Shown here: positions 20,630 through 30,999 of the stretch, one piece after another
How positions within the stretch are numbered: the stretch's first letter is position 1
Layout of the letters: every line of letters begins with the position of its first letter
Assembly (NCBI GenBank): GCA_905221605.1
Contig: CAJNDS010000269.1
Location: 328,001-392,000 of the forward strand
Source of the DNA: Symbiodinium natans
Lineage: Eukaryota; Sar; Dinophyceae; Suessiales; Symbiodiniaceae
DNA: 64,000 nucleotides
Direction of reading: 5' to 3'
Notes under the pieces: generated by a model
Seen by the model: only the letters and a program-made list of their open reading frames with translations
Told to the model about the DNA's origin: nothing
Database searches by the model: none
Program-made: the position numbers and the translations under genes

Positions 20630-23600
20630 CTGAGCGTGACTCATGACCATTTCACGGAGAAGCATGTCCGCAAACTTGTGCGTGTAGTAGATATTGCCGA
20701 CTCTGCGCACGTGGACTGACTTGCCAAGAGCACTTGCGTTCAAGTAGACAGGCCCACTGTCGTCGAAGACAAGACAAATATGCTTGTCAACAAGATTGAT
20801 CGTGGTCTCGAGAGGCGGCCGAATAGTTTTTCCAAGCACCTCTGCGCTGCGTCGCAGCAGAGCCGTCGTCTGAACCTGCAAAGAAGCGTCGTTGTCGTAC
20901 AGCGCCAGAATGACTTTCGTCTGCTTCGTGCCACTGGCGACAAACTGTGTTTGCAGACTGTGATATTTCGTCACATGAGTGCGCAGGTATTTTAGCCGAG
21001 TGAAAGAACGAAACGGACAAAACGGGCATTTGCGCTTGCCGTTCACAGCCTTGCAATTGGAATCCAAGTTCTCCAGCATGTCTGCAACCTCACGCTCCAA
21101 ACGCTGCATGATGTTGTCAGAAATAAAAGGGCGGCCTTCCGAGTCGAAATCAATTCTCGACGCAGACAAAGATGGCAGATTGTTGCCATCGTCGTCAGAC
21201 TCTTCGGAACTGCAGCCTGCGACCATATCCAAAAGCTCGTTGACGTGCGCAGTATCTGCTTCTCGCGACTGTCTCAGCCAGTAGGATGCGATAGTGCTGC
21301 GATCCACTGCACTCGCAAAAGCTTCTTGAAACTGTTCAGCGCTCACTCGGAAACCTTCCTTCGCGTCAAAAATCATGACAGTGTCTCTTTTACTTGAAAA
21401 TTGAACTGCGACGCAGTGAGGACGACCTTTGCCTTCTGCATGAAGCATAAAGGATTGAACTTTGTCATGTGGAAGACCCAAACTGGATTCTAAATCAGCT
21501 TTGTAAAGAACATTTGCGCTGCGATAGGATCTGTAGCCAACCTCCGCAGCCTCCTTGTTGGCATCGGAGTTCGCATCTTTAAGCGACGACACGATGGTTT
21601 CGCGGAGAATAGGAGCGATATGCCACAAAGCGCACGGTATGCAGTTTCCGGCCCGAGTGCAGATATCAGGAAGTGACTGTCGAGGCGGAACTGCAGTTGC
21701 GTTTTCTCGAGCTGCAGAAAGAAAGTCTCGCCCGATCTTCTGAACGATCTTAACCTTGAACAACACCTTCTCTTCGATTTCTTTCTCGCAAGATTTGCAA
21801 AACTGCGGAATATCGACAATTGCATTGCGCGACACTCGCATCCCGTCGAAGTGCAGAGAAACGTGGAGCGGCTTCTGGTCTTGTCGCAAAACATGTTCGG
21901 ACCAGCACTGAAGAATCCGATCTTCAACTGCATGCCACATAAGCGAAAACACAGTCGCTTCAGGGAATGGTTTGCTTTTGACATCCTTGAGATTCAGGTA
22001 GTCATCGTGAAGAAGGTTGCAAGCTGTCCAGCGGAGATATAAAGACAGCTTCTGAAGCGACTGTACATTCTCGTCGTTCTTGAAGTTGTCTGGTATGCGA
22101 CCGCCATTCACCACCGTATTCACCAGCTGCTTTCCTTCACTATGATGTGCATTGATTTTGCGAAAGAAATCCTCGCGCTTGTAAGCGAGTTCATACAGCA
22201 GCTCACTTAATTTCTGCGGCAAAGCTGGAGTGGGCTTGATCTTTTCCAGGATTTGATAAACAAGGGTCAAGCAGCAGTTCTGAATGTCTAAATCTACACA
22301 ATGCGCATCCAGAACATGTACCTGCAGTCTTCGGGACATGGCCTGTGCGCTGCCAGCACCACTGTAGCGACGGGGCTTCACTGAGTAGGCCGGCTCAGCA
22401 GGATAGTGATACTTGATTTGCTTGGACACTAAAGTCCGGAAAGCAGAGTCTTGCGATGAGGGAAGCTCTTCCGACTGCAACTCTTTTGGCGTGTAACGTT
22501 TTCGCTGAGAAGCCTTGACGCCGGTGGACGTGTCAATGTCGCCGCGAAGCACAATCTTGATGCTGTCCTCGTGAGCCTTCAGCTTCAGCAGTGCACTCTT
22601 GTGTTCTCGCATAGCGTCCTGTATGTCTGCCTGCCTCCTGCCTTTCTTTGCGTCGGATCCAGTGAGACGTTGACAGGCGCTCTTGTGATGTGCCTCTAAC
22701 ACTTCCGCGCTGCGCCGTCGACTGCCATGCGAAAACGCATAGCTCCGCAATTTCTGAATGTCGTGTTGCTCTTCAAAATGCATTCTAACATCATCTTCAC
22801 TCACCGGAGGCAAAATGTCCTTGAAGTCATGCGCAAAAGTCATGAAAGGCAGAAACGATCCTGGCTTCACCTTGCTGGTTTTGTGCTTCACAATTCCAGG
22901 TCGAAGCACGCGCTGCGCTTCCACTGCATCCCACAATGCTTCTTTAGTCATGTTTGGTATTCCGGAGTTCCTCAACGTCAGCTTCTTGAACTCGGTGTAC
23001 GATAGCAACTCCATGCCAGAAGAAAGCATTGTGTCGAACAAGAACTGTCGAAAATTGTCCCACTCATCGTCTTTTGCGTCCCGTGCCTTTTGACTTTCAG
23101 CATCTGCTTCGAGGACGGCGGCCAGGCCGACATCTTTTTCTTCTTGTACTTGTCTGTGTCGCACTGGTAGACCGCAGGCTTGCCTCATAACATCCTCCGT
23201 GATGTAATTATCCTCGCCGTTGCAGTAATCTTCGATGAATTGGTAGCATGCATCGCGACCATGCATACGCTCGAACGCCCATTGTATTCGAAGACCTGCC
23301 ACTGAGGCTTGTGATGTTGCAAGGAACTTATTGAGGCTGGGGTCTGCTGCAAAGATGCCGTCTTTCTCATGATCGAGGTAGTTGCAGAGAAACTTCTGAT
23401 GTATGAAGCGAGCTTTGGCTTTCCATACAAATCCACGTCTGAACATGGAATTAAAATTGGAAACGGAGACGCCAGCGAAGTTCATCATTCGGTTCATTTC
23501 AAGTCGCTTCCAGCCGACGATCTGCCACATTCGCGTAGTGTAGCCATACGGCTTGCGGCCCATAATGCCGTCTCCAGACATAGTCTTCTTGAAAAGATCT

Positions 23601-23644
23601 ATGTGTAGCTTCTTGCTACTTTCTGGCGCTTCCTGACCAGTCAA
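20630..23644 (-). CDS. Transposon protein, exon 1 (palm-like region, peptidase, zinc finger)
   Basis: About 1005 codons, from 23644 down to a donor at 20630/20629. Residues about 415-470 read RRYSGAGSAQAMSRR and VDLDIQNCCLTLVYQ. HFDGMRV follows at 598-604. This spacing resembles the palm of primase/polymerase-like proteins of large DNA viruses and mobile elements, a weak match. Residues 666-760 hold GNCIPCALWH (C668), RPHCVAVQF (H743) and MIFDAKEGF (D760), a plausible Cys-His-Asp triad of a papain-like peptidase. Residues 873-895 form a C2H2 finger (C873, C876, H890, H895). The first codon listed is TTG and the frame stays open into the gap. A TTTTGACTGGTCAG acceptor lies at the start, so an upstream exon is likely. 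Read-through past the donor stops at 20585, which supports splicing there. Confidence 0.75.
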
Positions 23645-23666
23645 AATAAAGCACTTAGCGAGCGAC

Positions 23667-23766
23667 NNNNNNNNNNNNNNNNNNNNNNNNNNNNNNNNNN
23701 NNNNNNNNNNNNNNNNNNNNNNNNNNNNNNNNNNNNNNNNNNNNNNNNNNNNNNNNNNNNNNNNNN
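23667..23766. other. Assembly gap (100 N)
   Basis: Exactly 100 N, the usual placeholder for a gap of unknown length. It separates the transposon from the AT-rich repeat, so these two may not be neighbours. Confidence 0.99.
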
Positions 23767-24490
23767 ATTTAAATTATTTAAATTATTTAATAGGGTCAAT
23801 TAAATAAATTAAATAATTTAAATAATCTTGCTTATTAAAATTTATTTAAATTATTTACATTATTTAAATTATTTAATGGGAGGCAATTAAATAATTTAAA
23901 TAATTTAAATAATTTTTGCTTATTTAAATTATTTTAATTATTTAAATTATTTAATAGGGGTCAATTAAATAATTTAAATAATTTAAATAAATTAAATAAT
24001 TTAAATAAATTTAATTCAGGAAACTTTCCAGACCAGCCAGAAATATTTAAATTATTTAATTTCTTAATAGGGGTGAATTAAATAAATTAACTAATTTATT
24101 AATCTTGCTTATTTAAATTATTAAATTTTAAATTATTGCGGTGTCAATTTAAATAAATTTAAATATTTAAATTATTTATTTAAATTATTTTAATTATTTA
24201 CATTATTTACTGGGAGGCAATTAAATAAATTAAATAATTTAAAGTAAAATTTTTGCGTATTTAAATTTATTTAATTATAATTTAAATTAAATAATTTAAA
24301 TAATTTTGCTTATTTAAATTATTTTAATTATTTAAATTATTTAATGGGAGGCAATTAAATAAATTAAATAATTTAAATAATTTTGCTTATTTAAATTATT
24401 TAATTTTTTTAAATTATTTAATGGGAGTCAATTAAATAATTTAAATAATTTAAATAATTTAAATAATTTAATTTAATTTCACTTATTAAA
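23767..24490. repeat. AT-rich tandem repeat (TTTAAATTATTTAA with GGGAGGCAATTAAAT)
   Basis: Nearly pure A/T sequence built from ATTTAAATTATTTAA, interrupted about every 70-130 bp by GGG(A/T)(G)(G/T)CAATTAAAT (near 23797, 23878, 23957, 24211, 24345, 24422) and by (T)TTGCTTATTTAAATT. It is highly self-complementary. Sequence like this often breaks assemblies, which fits the adjoining gap. Confidence 0.85.
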
Positions 24491-24864
24491 ACAAAGGAAG
24501 GAGCTAAATAGACCCGAAAGGTTGCTCTCTCATATATATATATGTAAATTATGCACAGACAAGAAAGTAGGGCTGGGGTTTAGGCTTAGGATGCGGGTTT
24601 AGGGATGTTCCGGCTTCAAGACTCTGACGGGTAAGAAGTTGGGCAATCCCACCCTACGCGCCAGTGAGTGCAAAGCATTTCCGCGAGGTCGAAAGCCACC
24701 ACCGGCAGGTCTGCGCCACACGCCAGGCACTAGCATCATCAAGAGAATGTGCACAGTCTAACGAAATTCACATAGACCCACACCCTAAACCCTAAACCTG
24801 AACCCTGAACCCGAAACCCAAACCCTTCTTTTCGTCGATCACTGCCACACCTCGCCCTCGTCAG

Positions 24865-25089
24865 GCTGTGAGCGAAAGATACTCAGCCCTGGATGCAGAA
24901 GTAGCATCTGGGCAGCTACAGAATTCAGTGGGGGAGGACATCGTCGCATGGCAGCTCGTCCGATCAAGCTGTGCATGCAAGTCCACAGGTACTTGTAGAC
25001 GGCAAGGAAACGGGAAGATTTGGCGATGCGATCGCGGCAGTTGCGAAGTAATGACCGGAAGTTGGTCAGTAGCGATGCAGAAGTTGTGA
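24865..25089 (+). CDS. Candidate exon, unknown protein
   Basis: A CGTCAG acceptor (24859-24864) opens a frame AVSERYSALDAEVASGQLQN that runs 74 codons to a TGA at 25087-25089. The middle contains CACKSTGTC, a Cys cluster. A CCCTAAAC block lies just upstream (24782-24822), as for many exons here. No family is recognised. Confidence 0.3.
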   Translation, partial: AVSERYSALDAEVASGQLQNSVGEDIVAWQLVRSSCACKSTGTCRRQGNGKIWRCDRGSCEVMTGSWSVAMQKL

Positions 25090-25835
25090 GTTTTCCTTGG
25101 CAGAAGGAAGCGCGCGAGTGAACAAGTATGGGACAAGTCAGGAAGAACTAATCAGCGCTTCTCGAGGTCGTGCCAGCTGGGAGCGTGCGCATTTCAGAGG
25201 CACCATCATCGTGGCTGGAAAGGGTTTGCTGAAAATGAGTTCATCATTAAGGTGCATGTGTCATGAAGCTGCCGCTTTGCAGATCAGCAGGATGCCGGCA
25301 GTGACTGGGTCTCGCATCTCCGGAATGGAGGACATCCAAATTTTAATGACAATGCAAACCAGCATGTGACATAAGGGTGTGCGTTCAAGTTTCAGGGTAT
25401 AATTCGCACCCCTTTGGGGTGCCCGAAGTGTAAAGTCGCCGTATTATCGTGGTGTACCCTCAGCGCATCCCAATATGAGGATTCTGAGCAGACGTCGAGA
25501 TGCTAGTTCAGGGTTTAGGGTTTAGGGCTTGTGCTTCACGCTCCGCCCTCCTGCTTTCAGGCTCGTACACGCTCTGTTGCGCACGGAGAACAACCACAGT
25601 AGATTGGCATTGAGGCTGCTATCCAAGATATCCAGGAGTGTCATATCATGATAATTCTATATTCATATATGTTATACTATCATCTTGTTATATGAGTCCG
25701 TGGTATCTAGGATAGTTTCTCCGGGCTGCATCGCGCAAGTGCTTCGACATCTCAGCAATTCTTGGCCTGTGGTATCGGAACCCAAGTTCCAGCTGCTCAG
25801 CCGAGTCTTTTCGCACTCCTGGGTAATCAAGTTCT
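25090..25835. other. Spacer, no gene
   Basis: Nothing convincing. TATCCTAGATACCAC-like and ATATCCAGGAGTG motifs near 25630-25710 frame a short AT-rich palindromic stretch (ATATTCATATATGTTATACTAT). A GTTTAGGG fragment lies at 25511-25527. Confidence 0.4.
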
Positions 25836-25837
25836 CT

Positions 25838-26232
25838 CAACCCTAAACCCTAAACCCTAAACCCTAAACCCTAAACCCTAAACCCTAAACCCTAAACCCT
25901 AAACCCTAAACCCTAAACCCTAAACCCTAAACCCTAAACCCTAAACCCTAAACCCGACATTCGGGTGCAGTAGGACAGCCCTGAGGTGAGAGATGATGAC
26001 GATGCCTGCTGGGAGGAGGCCTTTCAAGTTGTTTAGGGTTCAGGGTTCAGGGGTTTAGGGTTTAGGGTTTAAACCCTAAACCCTAAACCCTAAACCCTAA
26101 ACCCTAAACCCTAAACCCTAAACCCTAAACCCTAAACCCTAAGCCCTAAACCCTAAACCCGAAACCCCAAACCCTAAACCCTAAACCCTAAACCCTAAAC
26201 CCTAAACTAAACCCTAAACCCTAAACCCCGTG
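25838..26232. repeat. Telomeric arrays with head-to-head junction
   Basis: CCCTAAA runs about 16 times at 25838-25953. From about 26033 G-strand units (GGGTTTAGGGTTTAGGG) meet C-strand units at 26070/26071 in the perfect palindrome GGGTTTAAACCC. The C-strand array continues to about 26228. Confidence 0.95.
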
Positions 26233-26492
26233 GGTTCTGACTATAGGGGGTCACAGGTAGATGGCATCAGGAAATTGACCTCGAAATGCCTGGCTCGGTC
26301 TTTTCAGATTTTTTGAGTTTTTCTGATTATGTTCATGGTGCGGGTATTCTGCTTACGATGGGGGTGCTATGCTCATGATGCTTGCTATGCTTCTTCTGCT
26401 TATGGTGGCTCGCCTGGCTCTTCTGCCTAGGTAGGGCTCTTAGGGTCAGGCTTTTGCTCTGCTTGGGGCCCTTTGTGTGGCCATGTCGCGAG

Positions 26493-26594
26493 GACGGAGC
26501 GCCGCTTGGAGCATGACATGGACCTCGGAGACCTGGGCCTCCCCACCGAGGATCCCGACTGCGTCCTGGAAGCCTTCGAAGGCCCGGGGGGGGG
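26493..26594 (+). CDS. Acidic exon, unknown protein
   Basis: A GCGAG|G acceptor opens a frame reading TERRLEHDMDLGDLGLPTED and then PDCVLEAFEGPG, ending in a G run before a GTATGAG donor. It is strongly acidic and clearly protein-like, with no known domain. It may belong to the same gene as the exons at 27832, 28285 and 29179, which share strand, but phase was not tested. Confidence 0.5.
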
Positions 26595-26597
26595 GTA

Positions 26598-26815
26598 TGA
26601 GGGGTTGTAAGGGGCTCATACAAGGGGGTTGTAAGGGGTTAGAATAAGAGGTTATAAGGGGGTATAAGGGGTTATAAGAGGTTATAAGGAGTTACAAGAG
26701 GTTATAAGGGTTCTAAGGGGGTATAAAGGGGTTATACAGGGGCTATAAAGGGCTCTTATAAGGGCGGGGGTACAAGGTGGGTTAGAAGGGGCGCTATAAG
26801 GGGGGTATGTAAGAA
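26598..26815. repeat. GGGGTTATAAG tandem repeat
   Basis: A degenerate array of about 11 bp (GGGGTTATAAGAGGTTATAAG) starts immediately after the donor of the exon at 26493-26594. It is another case where a G-rich repeat begins at a splice donor, but with a non-telomeric unit. Confidence 0.8.
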
Positions 26816-26924
26816 GGGGTACAAGGAGGGGCCGTGGCTGTGAGGGGTTGGGCTGTGGCCCTTCTGTGTGCGCCCGCAAAGTCTCTAAAGGCCAGACCAC
26901 AGAAGCTTGATGTGTTTGAAGGTT

Positions 26925-27200
26925 ACCCTAAACCCTACACCCTAAACCGTAAACCCTAAACCCTAAACCCTAAACCCTAAACCCTAAACCCTAAACCCTA
27001 AACCCTAAACCCTGAACCCGATACCCCCCCGCCCTCCCCCCCCGAAGAAGAACCCTAAGCTGTCAGAACAGGTGGCAACAACCGCACAGCCGCCATCTTG
27101 CGACATCGCTACCAGCTCAAAGGCGCGCTTTTTGTAGAGCTTGAGCATGTGGATTTTTTTTTTTTTTTTTTTGGGGGGGGGGGGGGGGGCGGGGGTGCCC
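26925..27200. repeat. CCCTAAA array and homopolymer tracts
   Basis: About eleven CCCTAAA units lie at 26925-27018. An unassigned 130-bp stretch follows, then a T run and a G run back to back (27153-27190). Confidence 0.8.
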
Positions 27201-27360
27201 TGAACTTGCACACCTCAAGTACTCAATCATAAAGAAGAGTCGCATTCACAAGGGCCAGCCAAAACAGGCACCCGAGTTAGTTCTTCAGTTCCCACATACC
27301 ATGGCATGTTATATGGTTCGCGCCCAAATTTTTTGCGAACTAGGGTCCCTTGTGGGGATC

Positions 27361-27717
27361 CTACAGTCGAATGTGTAACCTTTCCATACGTAGGGTTCCC
27401 CAAAAGGCGACCATCAATTTTGAGAACCTCCAGGCCGTTAACAGCGTTCTTTCCCTGATGGCTGCAGGCAAGTCTACCTGCGTGACCTCACCCGCGCCCG
27501 TGAAGCCTGCTGAAGTGGACGAGCAAAAGGCAAGGCCTTTGCAACTCCCGTCCACTTGCAATGGGAACCGCACAGAGAGGCCCAGCTGGGCTGACATGTC
27601 TCCCGGCGTCCCGTTGGAATATACTTTGTAGGCGATTTTGTTGCCGTCGTATGGCCATGAGAAAAAAGGGTTGTCAAGGGGATGCTGTTGGCAACTTTGT
27701 AGCTGCCCGTGTTTCAA
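27361..27717 (-). CDS. Candidate exon, strand uncertain
   Basis: The minus strand reads through 118 codons including PFFSWPYDGNKIAYKVYS and LGLSVRFPLQVDGSCKG, with a natural amino-acid mix. The plus strand is also open (27350-27631) with PSTCNGNRTERPSWADM. Only one can be real. I lean to minus, on composition alone. No family is recognised. Confidence 0.3.
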   Translation of the reverse strand: MKHGQLQSCQQHPLDNPFFSWPYDGNKIAYKVYSNGTPGDMSAQLGLSVRFPLQVDGSCKGLAFCSSTSAGFTGAGEVTQVDLPAAIRERTLLTAWRFSKLMVAFWGTLRMERLHIRL

Positions 27718-27831
27718 ACTTTTGCGGATCCCTAAACCCTAAGCCCTAAACCCTGAACCCTAAACCCTAAACCCTAAACCTAAGCCCTAAACCCTGAACC
27801 CTGAACCCTGAACCCTGAGCTCTGCGCCAAG

Positions 27832-27878
27832 GTCCACGGACAGCGAGGATGAGGACACGGGAGAAGCAGAGCTCGGGG
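27832..27878 (+). CDS. Short acidic exon
   Basis: After a CCAAG acceptor the frame reads STDSEDEDTGEAELG before a G run. It is a low-complexity acidic/serine segment of the kind found in linkers and CK2 target sites. The end is not defined. Confidence 0.4.
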
Positions 27879-27934
27879 GGGCGGGGGGGTGAGGTTCTCA
27901 AGGCACAACGCTGCATAATCCCTGCGCAATCCCT

Positions 27935-28262
27935 CTACCCTAAACCCTAAGTCCTCAACCCAAAACCCTAAACCCTAAATCCCCAATTGCCCTAAACCCT
28001 ACGTCCTCAACCCTAAACCCTAAACCCTAAGACGTAAACCCTAAACCCTAAACCCTAAACCCTAAACCCTAAACCCTAAACCCTAAACCCTAAACCCTAA
28101 ACCCTAAACCCTAAACCCTAAACCCTAAACCCTAAACCCTAAACCCTAAACCCTAAACCCTAAACCCTAAACCCTAAACCCTAAACCCTAACCCTAACCC
28201 TAAACCCTAAACCCTAAACCCTAAACCCTAAACCCTAAACCCTAAACCCTCAACCCGCAACC
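27935..28262. repeat. Long CCCTAAA array
   Basis: About forty mostly perfect CCCTAAA units with two CCCTAA units near 28190. It is one of the longest blocks in the window. Confidence 0.95.
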
Positions 28263-28284
28263 CTCCCCTTCTGAAGCCGTAAAG

Positions 28285-28400
28285 CCACACGGCCCAAACT
28301 CAACCGACTCCGGGCACAGAGCACCCCAAAGTCCTGGGCATCTTGGGAATCTCGTTCACCGCCCTCGCCGTGGGGGTTGTTTGCCTAAAGCTCTGTTTTC
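28285..28400 (+). CDS. Exon with a transmembrane helix
   Basis: Following a GTAAAG acceptor the frame reads TEHPKVLGILGISFTALAV then GVVCLKL. That is about 18 uncharged residues between a Lys and a Lys, a good single membrane helix. The exon end is unclear (the frame closes at a TAA near 28418). The opposite strand has an open frame over 28356-28550 as well. Confidence 0.4.
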
Positions 28401-28433
28401 CTCACACGCGTCTCCTGTAATCCTCTTCCAGGT

Positions 28434-28665
28434 CACCTGGCGAGGTTCCATACTTTTCCGCAGGTGCCCTACGAAAACAGAACGCACCTTCCCAACCCCC
28501 CCCCGAAAATCCCCTTCAGCCAGTAAATCCTCAATTCTGAAGCCCCTCAACCCTAAAACCCCCTAAACCCCTAAGCCCTAAACTTTTAAATCCCTAACCC
28601 TAAACCCTAAACCCTTAAACTTAAACCCTAAACCCCTAAACTTTTAAATCCCTAAACCCTAAACA
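28434..28665. other. Possible small exon, then CCCTAAA variants
   Basis: TTCCAG at 28428-28433 followed by VTWRGSILFRR would make a small plus-strand exon. Degenerate units (CCCTAAACCCTTAAACTT and relatives) fill 28550-28665. Confidence 0.3.
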
Positions 28666-28749
28666 TTGATACGTCACCTTGGCAGTCCTGATGCTCGGCC
28701 TTGCGAGGACCTGAGCAGCTCACAGAGCCTTTGTTGCTGGGATTGCGAA

Positions 28750-28802
28750 TGGGTTTAGGGTTTAGGGTTTAGGGTTTAGGGTTTAGGGTTTAGGGTTTAG
28801 GG
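28750..28802. repeat. TTTAGGG array
   Basis: Seven perfect G-strand units. Confidence 0.95.
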
Positions 28803-29178
28803 ATAAGAGAGAGAAACAGAGCTCAACAAAAACAATGTTGTATTCGCGAGATTGCAGTGATCACAAAAGGAGCCTTAACAAGGTCTCGTGTGGGGGGCCC
28901 TTAAATGCTGTACGCAAATCAATTGAATTCATGCGCTTCCTGATGATTCAATGTGACTTTGCTCGCTTTAACCTCGGGATCGAGCTCGGGATCTAGGACA
29001 TATCATAAGTTGCAGTCACGAGACCTACAGGCACAAGAAACTTTCCCGCGGACTCGAACCGGTGGTTAGGGTTTAAGGGTTTGGGGGCGACCTCCAGCAC
29101 CCAGGACTTAATTGTCATGCGTTTGCAGGCTATGACTAAGAAAGCCCCTTTAGAGGGTTCTTAGGTGCACTGCCCTAG

Positions 29179-29275
29179 GCCGCTTGAACCCTTTGCCAAG
29201 GTGCCGGTGTTCCGGGAGAAAGTTGGTCCTCGCACTATTCGGCCCCCTCAGGTCCGAGCGCCCAGGAAAGCTTGA
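29179..29275 (+). CDS. Terminal exon, unknown protein
   Basis: A CCCTAG|G acceptor opens PLEPFAKVPVFREKVGPRTI and the frame ends RAPRKA at a TGA (29273-29275). It is proline- and arginine-rich and convincing as coding. It would end a plus-strand gene whose earlier exons may include those at 26493, 27832 and 28285. Confidence 0.5.
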
Positions 29276-29304
29276 CAATGAGAGAGGCTCTTGGTGAGAT
29301 CTTA

Positions 29305-29690
29305 ACCCTGAACCCTGAACCCTGAACCCTGAACCCTGAACCCTAAACCCTAAACCCTAAATCCTAAACCCTAAACATCGGGCCAGAGCTGCTCGTCGCA
29401 CCTGACGAGGCATTCGAGCCGCTGCTGCATCCTAACCTTCGCAGCATCCACGCCCAATTACAGCAAACCCTAAACCCTAAACCCTAAACCCTAAACCCTA
29501 AACCCTAAACCCTAAACCCTAAACCCTAAACCCTAAACCCTAAACCCTAAACCCTAGAACCTAAACCCTAAACCCTAAACCCTAAACCCTAAACCCTAAA
29601 CCCTAAACCCTAAACCCTAAACCCTAAACCCTAAACCCTAAACCCTAAACCCTAACCCTAAACCCTAAACCCTAACCCAAAACCTCAGGT
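29305..29690. repeat. CCCTGAA/CCCTAAA arrays around an exon
   Basis: CCCTGAA units at 29305-29345 pass into CCCTAAA (to 29376). After the exon at 29387-29462, about thirty CCCTAAA units run to 29690. Confidence 0.95.
29387..29462 (+). CDS. Exon, unknown protein
   Basis: After a GGCCAG acceptor the frame reads LLVAPDEAFEPLLHPNLRSI then HAQLQ. The donor is probably GC (ACA|GCAAACCC), where the telomeric array starts. Leucine/acid-rich and protein-like. It may belong to the same gene as the exons at 30333 and 30607. Confidence 0.5.
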
Positions 29691-29994
29691 TTTCGGCTGT
29701 TGCAGCCCCTTACAGGTCATTGCAGGTCTCGGGGGAGCTGGACGCCTCGTAGATCCTCATGGTCCCTCAGTATGCCCCCTACCTTCCTTAGACTTCCTTA
29801 AAGGGGTTCTGCAGTATGGGGCCTCGGTTTGGATAGGGTACATACAGGTACTGTAAGGGCTCCCACGTAACCACCCGAGCCTCTGCAATGTGCTCGCAAA
29901 CCCAATCAGATCATCCGACTGTCGGCGCTCCAAGCATGTTTCATTGAACACTGAACGCTGAACACGCTGAAGCCTGTCTCAACCCAGAACCCAA

Positions 29995-30330
29995 GCCCTA
30001 AGCCCTAAGCCCTAAGCCCTAAGCCCTAAGCCCTAAGCCCTACGCCCTACGCCCTAAGCCCTAAGCCCTAAGCCCTAAGCCCGAAGCCTTAAGCCCTAAG
30101 CCCTAAGCCCGAAGCCCGAAGGCCTAAGGCCTAAGCCCTAAGCCCTAAGCCCCAAGGCCTAAGCCCTCAGCCCGAAGCCCCAAACCTTAAACCCTAAACC
30201 CTAAACTCTAAATCCCTAAACCTTAAACCCTAAACCCTAAACTCAAAATCCCCAAACCCTAAACCCTAAACCCCAAACCCCAAACCCCAAACCCTAAACC
30301 CTAAACCCTAAACCCTAAACCCTAAACCCC
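29995..30330. repeat. CCCTAAG block passing into CCCTAAA
   Basis: About 25 units of CCCTAAG (with CCCTACG, CCCGAAG and GCCTAAG variants) occupy 29998-30180, then CCCTAAA and CCCCAAA units continue to the exon at 30333. Confidence 0.9.
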
Positions 30331-30332
30331 AG

Positions 30333-30457
30333 AAGGCCTGACTGGGTCTCGAAGCCTGGCTTGGGACCCAATCGACCTGGAATCTTTGGAGACGGAGGCT
30401 TGTGGGGCCTGGTGTGGTCTGCTGGAGAGTCGCAAAGTCTACTTTCGCCTCAGTGTC
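30333..30457 (+). CDS. Exon, unknown protein
   Basis: The acceptor is AACCCCAG, the last bases of a telomeric block. The frame reads GLTGSRSLAWDPIDLESLET and then WCGLLESRKVYFRLSV. The donor appears to be GA (GTC|GAAACCCTGAACCCC), so the C-strand repeat again starts at the splice site. Clearly protein-like; no family recognised. Confidence 0.55.
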
Positions 30458-30606
30458 GAAACCCTGAACCCCAAACCCTAAACCCTAACCCTAAACCCTA
30501 AACCCTAAACCCTAAACCTTAAACCTTAAACCCTAAACCCTAAACCCCAAAACCCCAAAACCCTGAAAACGGTGTCCGAAGAGCTGTGGGGAGGGGCCCT
30601 AACCAG

Positions 30607-30668
30607 GAGGCTGGCTCGGACTCGGACGGTTCCAGCGGCCCCTCGGCGTCAGAAGGACCTGAAGAAGG
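30607..30668 (+). CDS. Acidic Ser/Gly exon
   Basis: CTAACCAG acceptor, then EAGSDSDGSSGPSASEGPEE, then GAAGAAGG|GTTTAGTG. This is a low-complexity acidic linker. The donor coincides with the first unit of a G-strand telomeric block (30690-30850). Confidence 0.5.
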
Positions 30669-30999
30669 GTTTAGTGTTCAGGCCCATTTGTAGGGTTTAG
30701 GGTTTAGGGTCTAGGGTTTAGGGCTTATTTAGGGTTTAGGATTCGGGGCTGTTCAGGCCTACTTAGGGGATTTAGGGTTTAGGGTTTGGGGGCTTGTGTA
30801 GGGTTTAGGGTTTAGGGATGTTTAGGGCTTGTTCAGGGTTTAGGGTTCAGAGTTTGGGGATGGTTTCGGGTTGTTTTTCAGGGTTCGGGGTTTTACGGTT
30901 TTGGGGTTTTAGGGGTTTTCGGGTTTCATGGGGTTCAAGTTTTTCGGGTTTTAGGGCTTGGGGGCCCGAAGCCGAAGCCCTAAATCCTGGCACTAGTAG

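Larger units (their letters stand above)
19102..23666 (-). mobile_element. DNA transposon, multidomain, 5' end lost in gap
   Basis: A minus-strand two-exon gene encodes, in order, a polymerase-palm-like region, a predicted papain-fold cysteine peptidase, a C2H2 zinc finger and a DDE-type transposase. Its codons are less GC-rich than the neighbouring host exons, its flanks are AT-rich, and it lacks the telomeric-repeat introns of the host genes. The only intron is a compact GT-AG one. No terminal inverted repeats or target duplication can be shown, because the upstream end runs into N bases. The whole reading frame is intact from the gap to the stop, so the copy is young or still selected. Confidence 0.75.
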
